Under the pieces are notes generated by a model that searched no databases, was not told the DNA's origin, and worked only from the letters and a program-made list of their open reading frames with translations. The translations under genes were made by a program, and so were the position numbers. A stretch of 64,000 bases of DNA from Limosilactobacillus reuteri subsp. reuteri (GTDB taxonomy: Bacteria > Bacillota > Bacilli > Lactobacillales > Lactobacillaceae): the NCBI RefSeq assembly GCF_000016825.1, contig NC_009513.1, positions 503,501-567,500 on the forward strand, in the 5' to 3' direction. Below are positions 49,161 through 59,303 of the stretch, piece by piece; within the stretch, counting starts at the first letter, position 1; each line of letters starts with the position of its first letter.

Positions 49161-50495
49161 TTGGAAGAAACACGAACAATCGACTTTTTCGACCGAACTT
49201 TTCATTTGTCAGAGAATAATACGAACATTAAGCAAGAATGTTTAGCTGGATTGACGACTTTTGTTTCAATGGCCTATATTCTTTTTGTTAATCCAAGCGT
49301 TTTAGGGGTAGCCGGAATGGATAAAGGGGCGGTTTTTACTGCAACTGCTTTATCAGCAATTATTGGCTGCTTTTTGATGGGAATTTTGGCTAATTATCCA
49401 ATTGCGATTGCTCCAGGATTAGGTGATAATGCTTTCTTTACTTATTCGGTTGTATTGGCAATGGGAATTCCGTGGCAAAAGGCAATGGCTGGTGTTTTTG
49501 TTGCCTCTGTCTTGTTTACGATCTTGTCTTTCCTTAAAGTGCGGGAGATTGTAATTAATGCTATTCCTAAAGATTTGAAATACGCAATGGCTGCGGGAAT
49601 AGGAATATTTATCTCCTTTGTTGGTTTGCAGGGTGGTGGAATCATTGTTTCAAGTAAATCATCATTAGTTGAATTAGGATCGCTGACGGTTCCTACAACC
49701 TGGATTACAATTTTTGGAATTTTCTTGATTGCAATTTTAATGGTCAAAAAGGTTCCAGGGGCAATTTTTATCGGCTTAGTTGCAACAACGCTTCTTGGTT
49801 TATTAACAGGATTGGTTAAGATGCCGGATCATTTAATTTCAATGGCTCCTAGCTTAGAACCGACTTTTGGAGTAGGGATTAAGTTCTTGCCAACAATGAC
49901 TGATCCGAAGATGTGGGCTGTTGTCTTAATCTTCTTATTGGTAGCTTTCTTTGACACTGCTGGAACCTTAGTTGGGTTAGCTCAAGAAGCAGGATTAATG
50001 AAAGATAATAAAATGCCCCGGATTGGTCGGGCTTTAATGGCCGATTCGCTTTCGATGTTAGGAGGGGCGGTAATGGGAACAACCCCAACTTCTGCATATG
50101 TTGAATCTTCAGCTGGTATTGCGGTTGGTGGGAAAACTGGTCTGACTGCGATTGTAACAGGAACGCTTTTTATTTTAAGTATGGCTTTTTCTCCTTTACT
50201 TGAAGTTGTTACTACTCAAGTGACCGCCGCCGCTTTAATTGTGGTCGGAGTATTGATGGTTTCCGCCTTGAAAGATATCGAATGGGATAAATTTGAAATT
50301 GCACTACCGTCATTCTTGGTTGCTATTGGAATTCCGCTAACTTATAACATTTCTTATGGGATTGCATTTGGTTTTCTTACGTATCCGATCTTGATGGTTG
50401 CTGCAGGACGTCGCAAAGAAGTAAATGTTGTAATGTGGAGCATGTTTTTTGTTTTTATTGCATTGCTGTATATTTTGAATGTTTTACCGAAATAA
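49161..50495 (+). CDS. Guanine/hypoxanthine permease (AzgA/PbuG type, NCS2)
   Basis: A 444-residue nucleobase permease with about 12-13 helices. The AzgA group motif SMAYILFVNPSVLG is near the start, with FFDTAGTLVGLAQEAG and GTTPTSAYVESSAGIAVGG later. I use TTG 49161 after GGGGTG. The frame from 49098 starts almost at the promoter. It faces away from the intron, and its own promoter lies beyond the intron end. Confidence 0.9.
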   Translation: MEETRTIDFFDRTFHLSENNTNIKQECLAGLTTFVSMAYILFVNPSVLGVAGMDKGAVFTATALSAIIGCFLMGILANYPIAIAPGLGDNAFFTYSVVLAMGIPWQKAMAGVFVASVLFTILSFLKVREIVINAIPKDLKYAMAAGIGIFISFVGLQGGGIIVSSKSSLVELGSLTVPTTWITIFGIFLIAILMVKKVPGAIFIGLVATTLLGLLTGLVKMPDHLISMAPSLEPTFGVGIKFLPTMTDPKMWAVVLIFLLVAFFDTAGTLVGLAQEAGLMKDNKMPRIGRALMADSLSMLGGAVMGTTPTSAYVESSAGIAVGGKTGLTAIVTGTLFILSMAFSPLLEVVTTQVTAAALIVVGVLMVSALKDIEWDKFEIALPSFLVAIGIPLTYNISYGIAFGFLTYPILMVAAGRRKEVNVVMWSMFFVFIALLYILNVLPK

Positions 50496-50544
50496 AAAAC
50501 ACCCTAAGATTGTTTAAAGCTCAACAATCTTAGGGTGTTTTAAT
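50496..50544 (+). terminator. Terminator after the purine permease
   Basis: A perfect 19-base stem: AAAACACCCTAAGATTGTT with AACAATCTTAGGGTGTTTT. It begins at the stop codon. Confidence 0.92.
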
Positions 50545-50558
50545 TTATGGTGATACAT

Positions 50559-50597
50559 AAAAAAGGCATTCCCAATTCTCGGAGAATGCCTTTTTTA
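50559..50597 (-). terminator. Terminator after rpsD
   Basis: AAAAAAGGCATTC with GAATGCCTTTTTT around a 12-base loop. It has T runs on both strands, so it serves rpsD and backs up the permease terminator. Confidence 0.88.
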
Positions 50598-50626
50598 GAG
50601 TTGAACTAACAAGTAATACCTAGTGA

Positions 50627-51232
50627 TTACTTGTTGTAGAATTCAACGATAAGAGCTTCATCAATATCAGCGTTCATATCTTCACGTGCTGGAATGCGGT
50701 TAAGCTTACCTTCAAGCTTGTCGGCATCAAAGTCAACGTATGAAGGACGAGAAACAACAGCTTCTACAGCGTTCTTGATGATGTCTAAGTTCTTAGACTT
50801 GTCACGAACGGCGATGATTTGACCAACCTTAACTTCGTATGATGGAATGTCAACACGCTTACCATCAACAGTGATGTGACCGTGGTTAACTAATTGACGA
50901 GCTTGACGACGAGTAGTGGCTAAACCAAGACGGTAAACCATGTTATCAAGACGACGTTCAAGCAATGCCATAAAGTTGGCACCGTGAGTACCTTCCTTAA
51001 TCTTACCGGCACGAACGAAAAGGTTTGAGAATTGACGTTCAGTCATACCGTACATAAAACGTAGCTTTTGCTTTTCACGTAATTGTGTACCATATTCTGA
51101 AAGCTTACCGCGACGATCACGACCGTGGTCACCAGGAGCGTAAGCCCGACGTGCTAATTCTTTACCAGTACCTGAAAGTGAAACGCCAAGACGACGTGAA
51201 ACACGCCAACTTGGACCAGTGTAACGAGACAT
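50627..51232 (-). CDS. rpsD: 30S ribosomal protein S4
   Basis: A 201-residue primary 16S rRNA-binding protein with the S4 domain ([30 protein letters not shown]) and the start [15 protein letters not shown]. It is a lone gene on the minus strand, as in other Bacillota, where it is not in the alpha operon. GGAGGAA precedes the ATG. The long structured leader upstream is a probable autoregulation site. Confidence 0.97.
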   Translation of the reverse strand: MSRYTGPSWRVSRRLGVSLSGTGKELARRAYAPGDHGRDRRGKLSEYGTQLREKQKLRFMYGMTERQFSNLFVRAGKIKEGTHGANFMALLERRLDNMVYRLGLATTRRQARQLVNHGHITVDGKRVDIPSYEVKVGQIIAVRDKSKNLDIIKNAVEAVVSRPSYVDFDADKLEGKLNRIPAREDMNADIDEALIVEFYNK

Positions 51233-51262
51233 AAATAAATTCCTCCAATAATTTTAGTTGGA

Positions 51263-51397
51263 GTAAAATAATCCGATTGTGAGCTTGGCATTCGTGCAGG
51301 CTGATTTGAATCTTTCACCCTAGCAGCCGGGTTACTAAAAACACCGTTAGGCACCAGTCTGTTGACGAGCTTGCCCCTCACTGCTGCATTATTTTAC
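51263..51397 (-). promoter_or_regulatory. Probable S4 ribosomal leader of rpsD
   Basis: A 135-base leader closed by GTAAAATAAT (51388-51397 strand-reversed) and ATTATTTTAC (51263-51272). Inside are several short helices. The known S4 leader in Bacillota sits in this place and binds S4 to repress rpsD. The assignment rests on place and closure, not on a covariance search. Confidence 0.7.
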
Positions 51398-51406
51398 ACA
51401 AAATCT

Positions 51407-51436
51407 AGTGTACAACGGTTCGTAATAATAAGTCAA
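51407..51436 (-). promoter_or_regulatory. rpsD promoter
   Basis: On the minus strand: TTGACT (51431-51436), 18 bases, TACACT (51407-51412). The transcript would begin right at the S4-like leader. Confidence 0.72.
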
Positions 51437-51622
51437 TCTTTTCTTTAGAAACCTCGTAACTTTTTTAGCAGAATGATGAACAATATAAAAGTTTATCAAA
51501 CGTAGATGTTTTTTCATATCTTTTAAAGCACGTTCATTGTGGTATGCTATAATTTTGAATAGGATTATACGGATAATTATTGTGCAAGAGCAATAAACAA
51601 TAAAAAGTAGTAGGTGGAAAAA

Positions 51623-53326
51623 GTGGTTTTTCAAGTATTGATTGGTATTTTAATTATTGTTGTAGCAATATTAGCTTGCGTATATTTTTATCAACGACGA
51701 GCTGTTAAACAGATCAACGACTTAATGGAAAGCGAGAAAAAGCTAGCAGATCAAAAAGTTGACCAGCAGATTAAAAATGTTGAAGAATTGCAACTAATCG
51801 GGGATGCTAAAAAGCAATTCGAAACAACTAAAAACAAATATGAAAAACAAGTGCGACCAGCAATCACGGCCTTTAATAAACGAGCTCCTCAATTGTTAGC
51901 AGATTCACGGACGAGCAAGTTGTTGACAATCAACACTCAGATTCGTGACCTGCAAGCAGATTTGGCAAAGTTAACGACAACTCTTCAACAGATCCAAAAA
52001 GACTTACAACATCTTCGTCAACAACAACATACCCATAAGCAAGCGGTCGAGCAGATTAAAAATAAATATCGTCAATTCCACCGGCAACTAAATGAGAAGA
52101 GCTTCGAATATGGAGACAGTGAAAAGCAGTTAAATAGCAGATTAAACGAATTAGAGGATCAATTCGCGCAATTTACTGATTTAACTAATAAAGGCGATAT
52201 TGAGGCGGCTCAAGAAATTTTAAGCAATTTGCAATCTGAAAACGACAAATTTGAACAAGACCTTAAGAAGATTCCTCAGCTCTATAAGCCAATTGCAACC
52301 GAGTTTCCAGAACAATTATCCGAGCTAAAAAGTGGTTATGAGACACTCGTAAAACAAAATTTCCACTTTACGGAGAAAAATATTGATAAGCAAATTGAGC
52401 AACTCCAAGCTAAACTGGATCAGACGATTGATCAGCTTAACAATTTACAATTAGATGTTGTGGAACAATCTAATAAAGATCTTAGTGACCAGATTGATTA
52501 CTTATACGGGGTAATGCAAAAAGAAATTGATGCTAAGAATGAAGCTATTCATTTGATTGAAGTGATGAAAGACTTTACAAAACATGCTCAACGGCAAAAT
52601 GACGAACTTGGTGTAGAATTAGACCGGTTAAGTTTGAATTACACACTTACTAATCATGAACAAGAAACCGTTCGAGAACTTGGTGAACAAATTAAGGCGA
52701 TTATTAAGCAGTATCGTGATGACGCAGAAGCAGTTGCCAATAAAACGGCTGTTTATAGTCAGGTGCTTGATCGACAAAAGTCTAATCAAAAGAACTTGAC
52801 TGAAATTGAAAAAAGCCAAGAAAAGCTTAACGATGAAGTTGCTAAATTACAGACTGATGAGCAACGCGCCCGTCAAATGCTTCAAAAATATTCCACCCAG
52901 ATTCGTACAATTCATCGACAAGTAGAACAGTTGAACCTTCCTGGCTTACCAAAGGATTACTTAGATTACTTCTTTGGTGTCAGCGATGAGATTAAAAAGT
53001 TAGCTGATGAATTGAATGAGTATAAGATCAATATGGATGAAATTACGAAGCAACTAATTATCGTCGAGTCAGACCTAGACACATTAAATGACAAGACTGA
53101 TATTCTTCGTGATAGCGCGGAATTAACAGAACGATTCCAACAATATGCAAACCGGTTTAGTGATAACGAAAAGATTGCAGCAGCAGCTAAAAAATCCCAA
53201 GAACTTTTTAAGCAGTTTAACTACACGGCAAGTTTAGAGGCAATTGCGACAGTTTTAGAGGAGATTGAACCTGGTAGCTACAAACGAATTGAAGATACCT
53301 ATTATCGTGAAATTGGTAAAAATTAA
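51623..53326 (+). CDS. ezrA: Septation ring formation regulator EzrA
   Basis: A 567-residue protein with one N-terminal membrane helix (about residues 3-22) and then a long cytoplasmic coiled coil rich in Gln, Lys and Glu. EzrA binds FtsZ and limits ring formation to mid-cell. GTG 51623 after AGGTGG seems the better start; GTG 51614 overlaps that site. A TGCTATAAT box (51545-51553) is its likely promoter. A terminator follows. Confidence 0.93.
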   Translation: MVFQVLIGILIIVVAILACVYFYQRRAVKQINDLMESEKKLADQKVDQQIKNVEELQLIGDAKKQFETTKNKYEKQVRPAITAFNKRAPQLLADSRTSKLLTINTQIRDLQADLAKLTTTLQQIQKDLQHLRQQQHTHKQAVEQIKNKYRQFHRQLNEKSFEYGDSEKQLNSRLNELEDQFAQFTDLTNKGDIEAAQEILSNLQSENDKFEQDLKKIPQLYKPIATEFPEQLSELKSGYETLVKQNFHFTEKNIDKQIEQLQAKLDQTIDQLNNLQLDVVEQSNKDLSDQIDYLYGVMQKEIDAKNEAIHLIEVMKDFTKHAQRQNDELGVELDRLSLNYTLTNHEQETVRELGEQIKAIIKQYRDDAEAVANKTAVYSQVLDRQKSNQKNLTEIEKSQEKLNDEVAKLQTDEQRARQMLQKYSTQIRTIHRQVEQLNLPGLPKDYLDYFFGVSDEIKKLADELNEYKINMDEITKQLIIVESDLDTLNDKTDILRDSAELTERFQQYANRFSDNEKIAAAAKKSQELFKQFNYTASLEAIATVLEEIEPGSYKRIEDTYYREIGKN

Positions 53327-53334
53327 AAGAATTG

Positions 53335-53374
53335 AGAGGAAATTGGGCAAAGAATCCTGGTTTCCTCTTTTCTT
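53335..53374 (+). terminator. Terminator after ezrA
   Basis: AGAGGAAA (53335-53342) with TTTCCTCT (53361-53368), followed by TTTTCTTATT. Confidence 0.78.
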
Positions 53375-53409
53375 ATTAAATGATAGTGATAATTAATGCC
53401 TAATAGCTA

Positions 53410-53540
53410 ATTTTCTGTTATAATATAAAACCGTTTTAAGAAGAGTCGAAATCTTCAGCAGTAGCCTATCCTATACTGTTGAAATCATAATCAGAGTAGG
53501 TTACCCATTTGTAACAACCCTGTGTATTATTTTTAGGAAG
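53410..53540 (+). promoter_or_regulatory. Promoter and folded leader of the desulfurase-thiI unit
   Basis: TGTTATAAT near 53414-53424 is an extended -10 box. In the leader TTCAGCAGTA pairs with TACTGTTGAA, and GTAGCCTA can alternatively pair with TAGGTTAC further on. No terminator or known riboswitch motif is seen, so regulation is uncertain. Confidence 0.45.
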
Positions 53541-53549
53541 GAATTTAGT

Positions 53550-54698
53550 ATGATCTATTTTGATAATAGTGCGACGACAAAGATACTACCGGATGTTTTG
53601 TCGACATACGAAACCGTGAGCCAAAAGATTTGGGGGAATCCAAGCAGCTTACATAATTTTGGTGAAAATGCTTGGAACCTTCAAGAACAGGCACGCCAGC
53701 AGATCGCAAAGCTATTCGGGGTTAAGCCTAGTGAGATTATTTTTACTAGTGGTGGTTCTGAAGGAGATAACTGGGTAATCAAAGGAACTGCAATGGCTAA
53801 GTACCGTTTTGGCAAACACATTATTACGACCAGTGTTGAACATGCGGCAGTAAAAAATGCATTGGAGCAACTAAAAGACTTCGGATTTGAAGTTACCTAC
53901 CTCCCCGTTGATAAAGAAGGACGAATTAATCCTGCTGATGTTAAAGCTGCCATTCGTCCAGATACTATTTTAGTGTCTATCATGGCGGTTAATAATGAAA
54001 TTGGAACGGTTCAGCCAATTAAAGAAGTGGGAGAAATCCTTAAAGATTATCCAAATATTCACTTTATGGTGGATGCTGTTCAGGCTATTGGTAAAGGATT
54101 AGATGACCAAGTATTTAGTGATCGCGTTGATTTTGCCACTTTTTCTGGTCATAAATTTCATGCCCCACGAGGAACTGGTTTTGTTTATGTCAAGAGTGGC
54201 CGTAAGTTAGAGCCCTTGATTGCTGGTGGTGGTCAAGAGCGAACACTACGAAATGGGACAGAAAATACACCGGGTAATGTTGCGATGGCAAAAGCAATTC
54301 GGTTAGTAAAGGAAAATGAAGCGGAATCAGTAAAACTTGAACAGGCAATCAAAGAACGGATTTACGACCATTTAAGTAAATTTGATCATGTGAAATTGAT
54401 TTCTGGCCGTGATCAAGGTTTCGCTTCCCATGTACTATGCTTTGCAATTGTAGGGGTTCGGGGTGAAACGATTGTTCATGCCTTTGAAGACAAGGATATC
54501 TATATCTCAACTACTAGTGCTTGCTCGTCTAAAAAGCATTCCGAAGCCGGAACATTAGCTGCCATGAAAGTTCCAGAAGATATTGCGACAAGTGCAGTTC
54601 GGATTAGTCTTGGGGATCAAAATACCCTTGAAGAAGCTGATCAGTTTAATAAAACATTTGATGAATTATACGCTGGCTTTAAGAAAATTATTGAATAA
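53550..54698 (+). CDS. Cysteine desulfurase (NifS/IscS family)
   Basis: A 382-residue PLP enzyme. The PLP lysine is Lys202 in FSGHKFHAPRG and the persulfide cysteine is Cys325 in TTSACSSKKH. It passes sulfur from cysteine to an acceptor. Because thiI follows after 21 bases, it is most likely the dedicated donor for tRNA thiolation (the NifZ role of B. subtilis) rather than for iron-sulfur clusters. GGAAGG precedes the ATG. Confidence 0.94.
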   Translation: MIYFDNSATTKILPDVLSTYETVSQKIWGNPSSLHNFGENAWNLQEQARQQIAKLFGVKPSEIIFTSGGSEGDNWVIKGTAMAKYRFGKHIITTSVEHAAVKNALEQLKDFGFEVTYLPVDKEGRINPADVKAAIRPDTILVSIMAVNNEIGTVQPIKEVGEILKDYPNIHFMVDAVQAIGKGLDDQVFSDRVDFATFSGHKFHAPRGTGFVYVKSGRKLEPLIAGGGQERTLRNGTENTPGNVAMAKAIRLVKENEAESVKLEQAIKERIYDHLSKFDHVKLISGRDQGFASHVLCFAIVGVRGETIVHAFEDKDIYISTTSACSSKKHSEAGTLAAMKVPEDIATSAVRISLGDQNTLEEADQFNKTFDELYAGFKKIIE

Positions 54699-54719
54699 AA
54701 TCTGAAAGGAGGACATAAC

Positions 54720-55940
54720 GTGCAATATACAGAAATCATGGTTCGTTATGGTGAGCTTTCGACAAAGGGACATAATAAAAAGTCCTTTATTGATCGTTTA
54801 GGGGTAAACGTACGAAAGGCCCTTCATAGCTTTGACCAGGTAAAGGTGCATGCCCAACGTGATCGGTTGCATGTTGAATTAAATGGAGCTGACTATGATC
54901 AAGTGATGAATCGGTTGAAGTTAGTGTTTGGGATTCAAAACTTCTCTCCATCAATTAAAGTTGATAAGACGTTTGAAGCGACTGCAGAGGCAGCAGCGCA
55001 AATGATCGCTGAACAAGTTGATAAACCAATTACCTTTAAAGTGGAAACTCGTCGATCAGATCACCAATTTGCAATTGATACCTTTGAAATGAACAACAAG
55101 CTAGGGGGATACCTCTTAGATAAGTTTCCTGATAAATTAAAAGTTGATGTTCACCATCCAGACCTAACTTTACGAGTTGAGATCCGTCTTAATGGGATTT
55201 TCCTTTCAAGTGAAACGATTAAGGGTGCCGGTGGTTTGCCAGTTGGTACTGCTGGTAAAGGAATGATGATGATGTCTGGTGGAATTGATTCACCAGTAGC
55301 TGCTTACCTTGGGATGAAGCGTGGTGTTTCAATGGAAATGGTTCACTTCTTTAGTCCGCCATATACTAGTCCCCAAGCTTTAGCAAAGGCCAAACAACTA
55401 ACTGAACGTCTTGCAAAATATAGTGGAAGTATTAAGTTTATTCAGGTGCCATTTGCTGAAATTCAAGAAACAGTAAAGGAAAAAGTTCCTGAAGGCTACT
55501 TAATGACAATTCAACGGCGAATGATGCTTCGGTTGGCAGCTGCCTTAATGATTAAGCGTCATGGCCTGGCTATTTTTAATGGTGAATCATTAGGTCAAGT
55601 TGCTTCTCAGACAATGGAAAGTATGCTGGCGATTAATGATGTAACTTCTTATCCGGTATTGCGACCAGTATTGTCATTTGATAAGACCGAAATCATTAAA
55701 ATTGCCCAAGATATTGATACTTATGATCTTTCAATTCTTCCATATGAAGACTGTTGTACTGTCTTTACACCGCCATCGCCAAAAACCCGGCCAAATGTTA
55801 AGCGGGCTCGTGAATACGAAAAACGACTTGATATTGAAGGATTAATGCAACGAGCTCTTGATGGGATTGAAATTACGGAAATTCATCCTGGTGAAGATTA
55901 TTTAAACCAAAATGAAGATGTTTTTGCTGAATTACTTTAA
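54720..55940 (+). CDS. thiI: tRNA 4-thiouridine synthase ThiI
   Basis: A 406-residue enzyme with an N-terminal ferredoxin-like/THUMP region (about residues 1-170) and a PP-loop ATPase (SGGIDS at 186-191). There is no C-terminal rhodanese domain, as in other Gram-positives, so sulfur probably comes from the adjacent desulfurase. It makes s4U8 in tRNA. It starts with GTG 54720 behind AAAGGAGG. Confidence 0.95.
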
Positions 55941-55947
55941 TTAGGCC

Positions 55948-55976
55948 TTGACGAGGTTTGATAATTTAGCTATGAT
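55948..55976 (+). promoter_or_regulatory. valS promoter
   Basis: TTGACG at 55948-55953, 17 bases, TATGAT at 55971-55976. It lies directly after thiI and before the T-box leader. Confidence 0.75.
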
Positions 55977-55982
55977 ACACTT

Positions 55983-56216
55983 TAATAAGCATTGACCGAA
56001 AGAGTAGTAAAGCGGCACCTAAAAAGCGAGATCCTGATAGTGAGAGAGGATTAGTTAAACTTTATGAAGGTAGTTCGGGAGCTGATATACTGAAATTAAT
56101 AGTAGGTATGTCCGGTTCATTTACCGTTATGAAATGATAAAGTGGAGTATTTTATACTCAAATTAGGTGGTACCGCGATGATTCGTCCTATCGATTGTGA
56201 TAGGGCGTTTTTTTAG
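55983..56216 (+). promoter_or_regulatory. T-box leader of valS
   Basis: The T-box sequence AGGTGGTACCGCG is at 56165-56177, followed by a terminator (GTCCTATCG with CGATTGTGATAGGGCG, then seven T, 56184-56214). Stem I appears closed by GACCG near 55994 and CGGTTC near 56113. Valine triplets (GTA, GTC) lie at the expected 3' side of stem I at 56102-56111, fitting the downstream gene. Uncharged tRNA-Val would bind and prevent termination. Confidence 0.93.
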
Positions 56217-56266
56217 TTAATGCACAAAATAAAAATGAAGATTGTTTTCTGAAAGGAGTTTCTGCC

Positions 56267-58921
56267 ATGACAGAAAAAGATATGTCAACCAAGTATGATC
56301 CAGCGGCGGTTGAAGAAGGCCGTTATCAATGGTGGATTGACCAAGGATTCTTTAAACCAAGTGGTGACAAAAAAGCTCATCCATATTCAATTGTTATCCC
56401 ACCACCGAATGTTACTGGTAAGTTGCACTTAGGCCACGCTTGGGATACAACTTTACAAGATATGATCATTCGACAAAAGCGGATGCAGGGTTATGATGTA
56501 TTATGGGTTCCTGGAATGGACCACGCTGGTATCGCTACCCAAGCAAAAGTTGAAGCCCGGCTTCGTAAACAAGGAATTTCTCGTTATGACCTTGGTCGTG
56601 ACAAGTTTGTTCAACAAGTTTGGGACTGGAAAGATGAATATGCTGATATTATTCACCAGCAATGGGCTAAGATGGGGATCTCTGTGGATTATGACCGCGA
56701 ACGTTTTACCCTTGATGAAGGATTAAATAAGGCTGTTCGAAAAGTCTTTGTTGATCTCTACAATAAGGGCTTAATTTACCGTGGAACTTACATCATCAAC
56801 TGGGACCCACAAGCACGGACGGCCTTATCAGATATTGAAGTTATTCATAAGGATGATAAGGGTGCATTCTACCATGTTAAGTATCCATTTACTGATGGAA
56901 CTACTTTTAACGGTAAGGATTACATCGAAATCGCTACTACTCGGCCAGAAACAATGTTCGGGGATGAAGCGGTTGCTGTTAACCCTAATGATGAACGGTA
57001 CAAGGACTTAGTTGGTAAGAAGGTCATGGTACCGCTTGTCAACCGGGAAATTGAGATTATTGCTGACGACTACGTAACACCTGAATTTGGTACTGGGATG
57101 GTTAAGATTACCCCCGCCCATGATCCAAACGACTTTAAGGTAGGTAAGCGTCACAATCTTCCTGAACTGAATACAATGAACGAAGATGCTACCATGAATG
57201 AAAATGCTGGTAAATACGAAGGTATGGACCGCTTTGAAGCTCGTGAAGCGATCGTTAAGGACCTTCAAGACCAAGGTTACATGTTGAAGGTTGACCCAAT
57301 TGTTCACTCTGTTGGTCACTCAGAACGGACAGGGGTACAAGTTGAAGCTCGTCTTTCAACGCAATGGTTTGTTAAGATGAAGCCATTAGCCGAAGCAGCT
57401 CTTAAGAACCAAGATACTGATGACCGGGTTAATTTCGTTCCAGAACGATTTGAACACACCTTTACGCAATGGATGGAAAATATTCATGATTGGGTTATTT
57501 CTCGTCAATTATGGTGGGGTCACCGGATTCCAGCTTGGTATAACAAACAGACTGGCGAAGTTTATGTTGGTATGGAAGCTCCTAAAGATGCCGAAAATTG
57601 GGAACAAGATAAGGACGTCCTTGATACATGGTTCTCCAGTGCACTTTGGCCATTCTCAACGATGGGCTGGCCTAATACTGATTCAGCAGACTTTAAGCGC
57701 TACTTCCCAACTAACACTTTGGTTACTGGTTATGACATCATCTTCTTCTGGGTTTCCCGGATGATTTTTCAATCGCTTGAATTTACGGGTCGGGCACCAT
57801 TTAAGAATGTTCTTCTCCATGGTTTGATTCGTGATGAACAAGGACGAAAGATGAGTAAATCCTTGGGAAATGGTATTGACCCAATGGATGTTATCAAGAA
57901 GTACGGGGTAGATGCCCTACGGTGGTTCTTAATTACTGGTTCAACTCCTGGTCAAGATATTCGTTTTAGCTACACTAAGATGGATGCAGCTTGGAACTTT
58001 ATTAATAAGATTTGGAACGCGAGTCGTTACGTTATCATGAACCTTGGTGAGATGCCTGCTCCTGTCCTTCCTGATAAGAGTAAGTGGGATTTAGCTGATC
58101 GGTGGATTTTGAGTCGGTTAAATGCAACTGTAAAGCAGGTTAACGAACAGTTTGACAAGTTTGAATTTGGTGAAGCTGGTCGGGCGCTTTACAACTTCAT
58201 CTGGAATGATTTCTGTGACTGGTATATCGAAATGACCAAGGAAAAACTCAATAATGGGACTGACGAAGAAAAGAATAATACTAAGAATATTCTTGGTTAC
58301 GTTCTTGATCAGACTTTGAAGATGTTGCATCCAATCATGCCATTCGTTACCGAAAAATTATGGCAATCAATGCCGCATGATGGTGAATCAATTATGGTTG
58401 CAGATTACCCAGTTGCTAATGCTGAACTTGATGATCCAGCCGCAACTGAACAAATGAATAGTTTGATTGAATTGATTAAGGCTGTTCGTAACATTCGAAA
58501 TGAAGCTAATGCGCCAATGTCTAAACCAGTTGATATTTTGGTAAAGGTTGATAACGATCACTTGGCTCAGATGTTGAAGGATAATCGTGACTATATTGAA
58601 CGTTTCTGTCATCCAGAAAACTTAACTATTGGTAAAGATGTTGAAGCTCCTAGGCTTGCGATGAGCGGGATTTTGACTGGAGCAGAAGTTTACATCCCAA
58701 TGGCTGAATTAGTTGACCTTGATGAAGAACGAGATCGGATGGAAAAAGAAATTGCTAAACTTGAAAAAGAAGTAGAACGTTCACAAAAGAAGCTTGGCAA
58801 TGAAAAGTTTGTTAATAATGCGCCAGAAAAGGTTGTTGAAGCTGAACGGCAAAAGGCAACGGAATGGCAGCAAAAATTAGCAGCTGCCAAGGAACGTCTT
58901 CAATCGCTCCAACAAGCTTAG
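56267..58921 (+). CDS. valS: Valyl-tRNA synthetase
   Basis: An 884-residue class Ia synthetase. The HIGH motif is HLGH at residues 54-57 and KMSKS is at 528-532 in [14 protein letters not shown]. An editing domain lies between, and a C-terminal coiled coil (from about residue 820) is Glu/Lys-rich. GAAAGGAG precedes ATG 56267. It is controlled by the T-box leader. Confidence 0.97.
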   Translation: MTEKDMSTKYDPAAVEEGRYQWWIDQGFFKPSGDKKAHPYSIVIPPPNVTGKLHLGHAWDTTLQDMIIRQKRMQGYDVLWVPGMDHAGIATQAKVEARLRKQGISRYDLGRDKFVQQVWDWKDEYADIIHQQWAKMGISVDYDRERFTLDEGLNKAVRKVFVDLYNKGLIYRGTYIINWDPQARTALSDIEVIHKDDKGAFYHVKYPFTDGTTFNGKDYIEIATTRPETMFGDEAVAVNPNDERYKDLVGKKVMVPLVNREIEIIADDYVTPEFGTGMVKITPAHDPNDFKVGKRHNLPELNTMNEDATMNENAGKYEGMDRFEAREAIVKDLQDQGYMLKVDPIVHSVGHSERTGVQVEARLSTQWFVKMKPLAEAALKNQDTDDRVNFVPERFEHTFTQWMENIHDWVISRQLWWGHRIPAWYNKQTGEVYVGMEAPKDAENWEQDKDVLDTWFSSALWPFSTMGWPNTDSADFKRYFPTNTLVTGYDIIFFWVSRMIFQSLEFTGRAPFKNVLLHGLIRDEQGRKMSKSLGNGIDPMDVIKKYGVDALRWFLITGSTPGQDIRFSYTKMDAAWNFINKIWNASRYVIMNLGEMPAPVLPDKSKWDLADRWILSRLNATVKQVNEQFDKFEFGEAGRALYNFIWNDFCDWYIEMTKEKLNNGTDEEKNNTKNILGYVLDQTLKMLHPIMPFVTEKLWQSMPHDGESIMVADYPVANAELDDPAATEQMNSLIELIKAVRNIRNEANAPMSKPVDILVKVDNDHLAQMLKDNRDYIERFCHPENLTIGKDVEAPRLAMSGILTGAEVYIPMAELVDLDEERDRMEKEIAKLEKEVERSQKKLGNEKFVNNAPEKVVEAERQKATEWQQKLAAAKERLQSLQQA

Positions 58922-59051
58922 CGTCAATTTATAGTAGGATAATTAACATTTTTAACAATAAATGAAAATTATATCATTTTATTAAATAGGTTAGACTACT
59001 ATGGGAATGCTATTAGCTATAACATTTATAAATATAGTTTAAAAATAGATT

Positions 59052-59088
59052 AAAAAAGGAATCGGCAATTGTCGATTCCTTTTTTTTT
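59052..59088 (+). terminator. Terminator after valS
   Basis: AAAAAAGGAATCG with CGATTCCTTTTTT around an 8-base loop, followed by further T. It lies 130 bases after the valS stop. Confidence 0.88.
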
Positions 59089-59203
59089 AGTATGAAAAAG
59101 TAATCATACATCGCTTGAAAATATTTATCTATTGATAAGGATTAAATAACTGATAATTAAGCGGTTTATTTAAAAATTATTTCACATATTTGCCATTTAT
59201 TTA

Positions 59204-59232
59204 TTGTAATTATTTATCACAAGTATTATGAT
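59204..59232 (+). promoter_or_regulatory. cyd operon promoter
   Basis: TTGTAA at 59204-59209, 17 bases, TATGAT at 59227-59232. ATCACAAG in the spacer and TTTCACATATT upstream resemble halves of a Rex site, but a full Rex palindrome is not present. Confidence 0.55.
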
Positions 59233-59247
59233 TAATTGTGGAGAAAC

Positions 59248-59261
59248 AGGAAACGGTTTCA
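59248..59261. promoter_or_regulatory. Candidate cre site of the cyd operon
   Basis: AGGAAACGGTTTCA matches 12 of 14 positions of the CcpA consensus and lies about 10 bases after the expected transcription start. It would favour repression of the oxidase during growth on glucose. Confidence 0.6.
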
Positions 59262-59303
59262 ACTATTCTTTTTATCGATATACTTCGGAGGGAGGTATTT
59301 ATA

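Larger units (their letters stand above)
58922..59303 (+). other. Gene-free region between valS and cydA
   Basis: This 382-base AT-rich region holds the valS terminator (59052-59088), the cydA promoter and a cre candidate. The first 130 bases show no recognisable signal. Confidence 0.7.

Noticed and set aside
53440..53540. Riboswitch in the leader of the desulfurase-thiI unit
   Set aside because: Inverted repeats are present, but there is no TPP or other known aptamer signature and no terminator; it is kept only as a folded leader.
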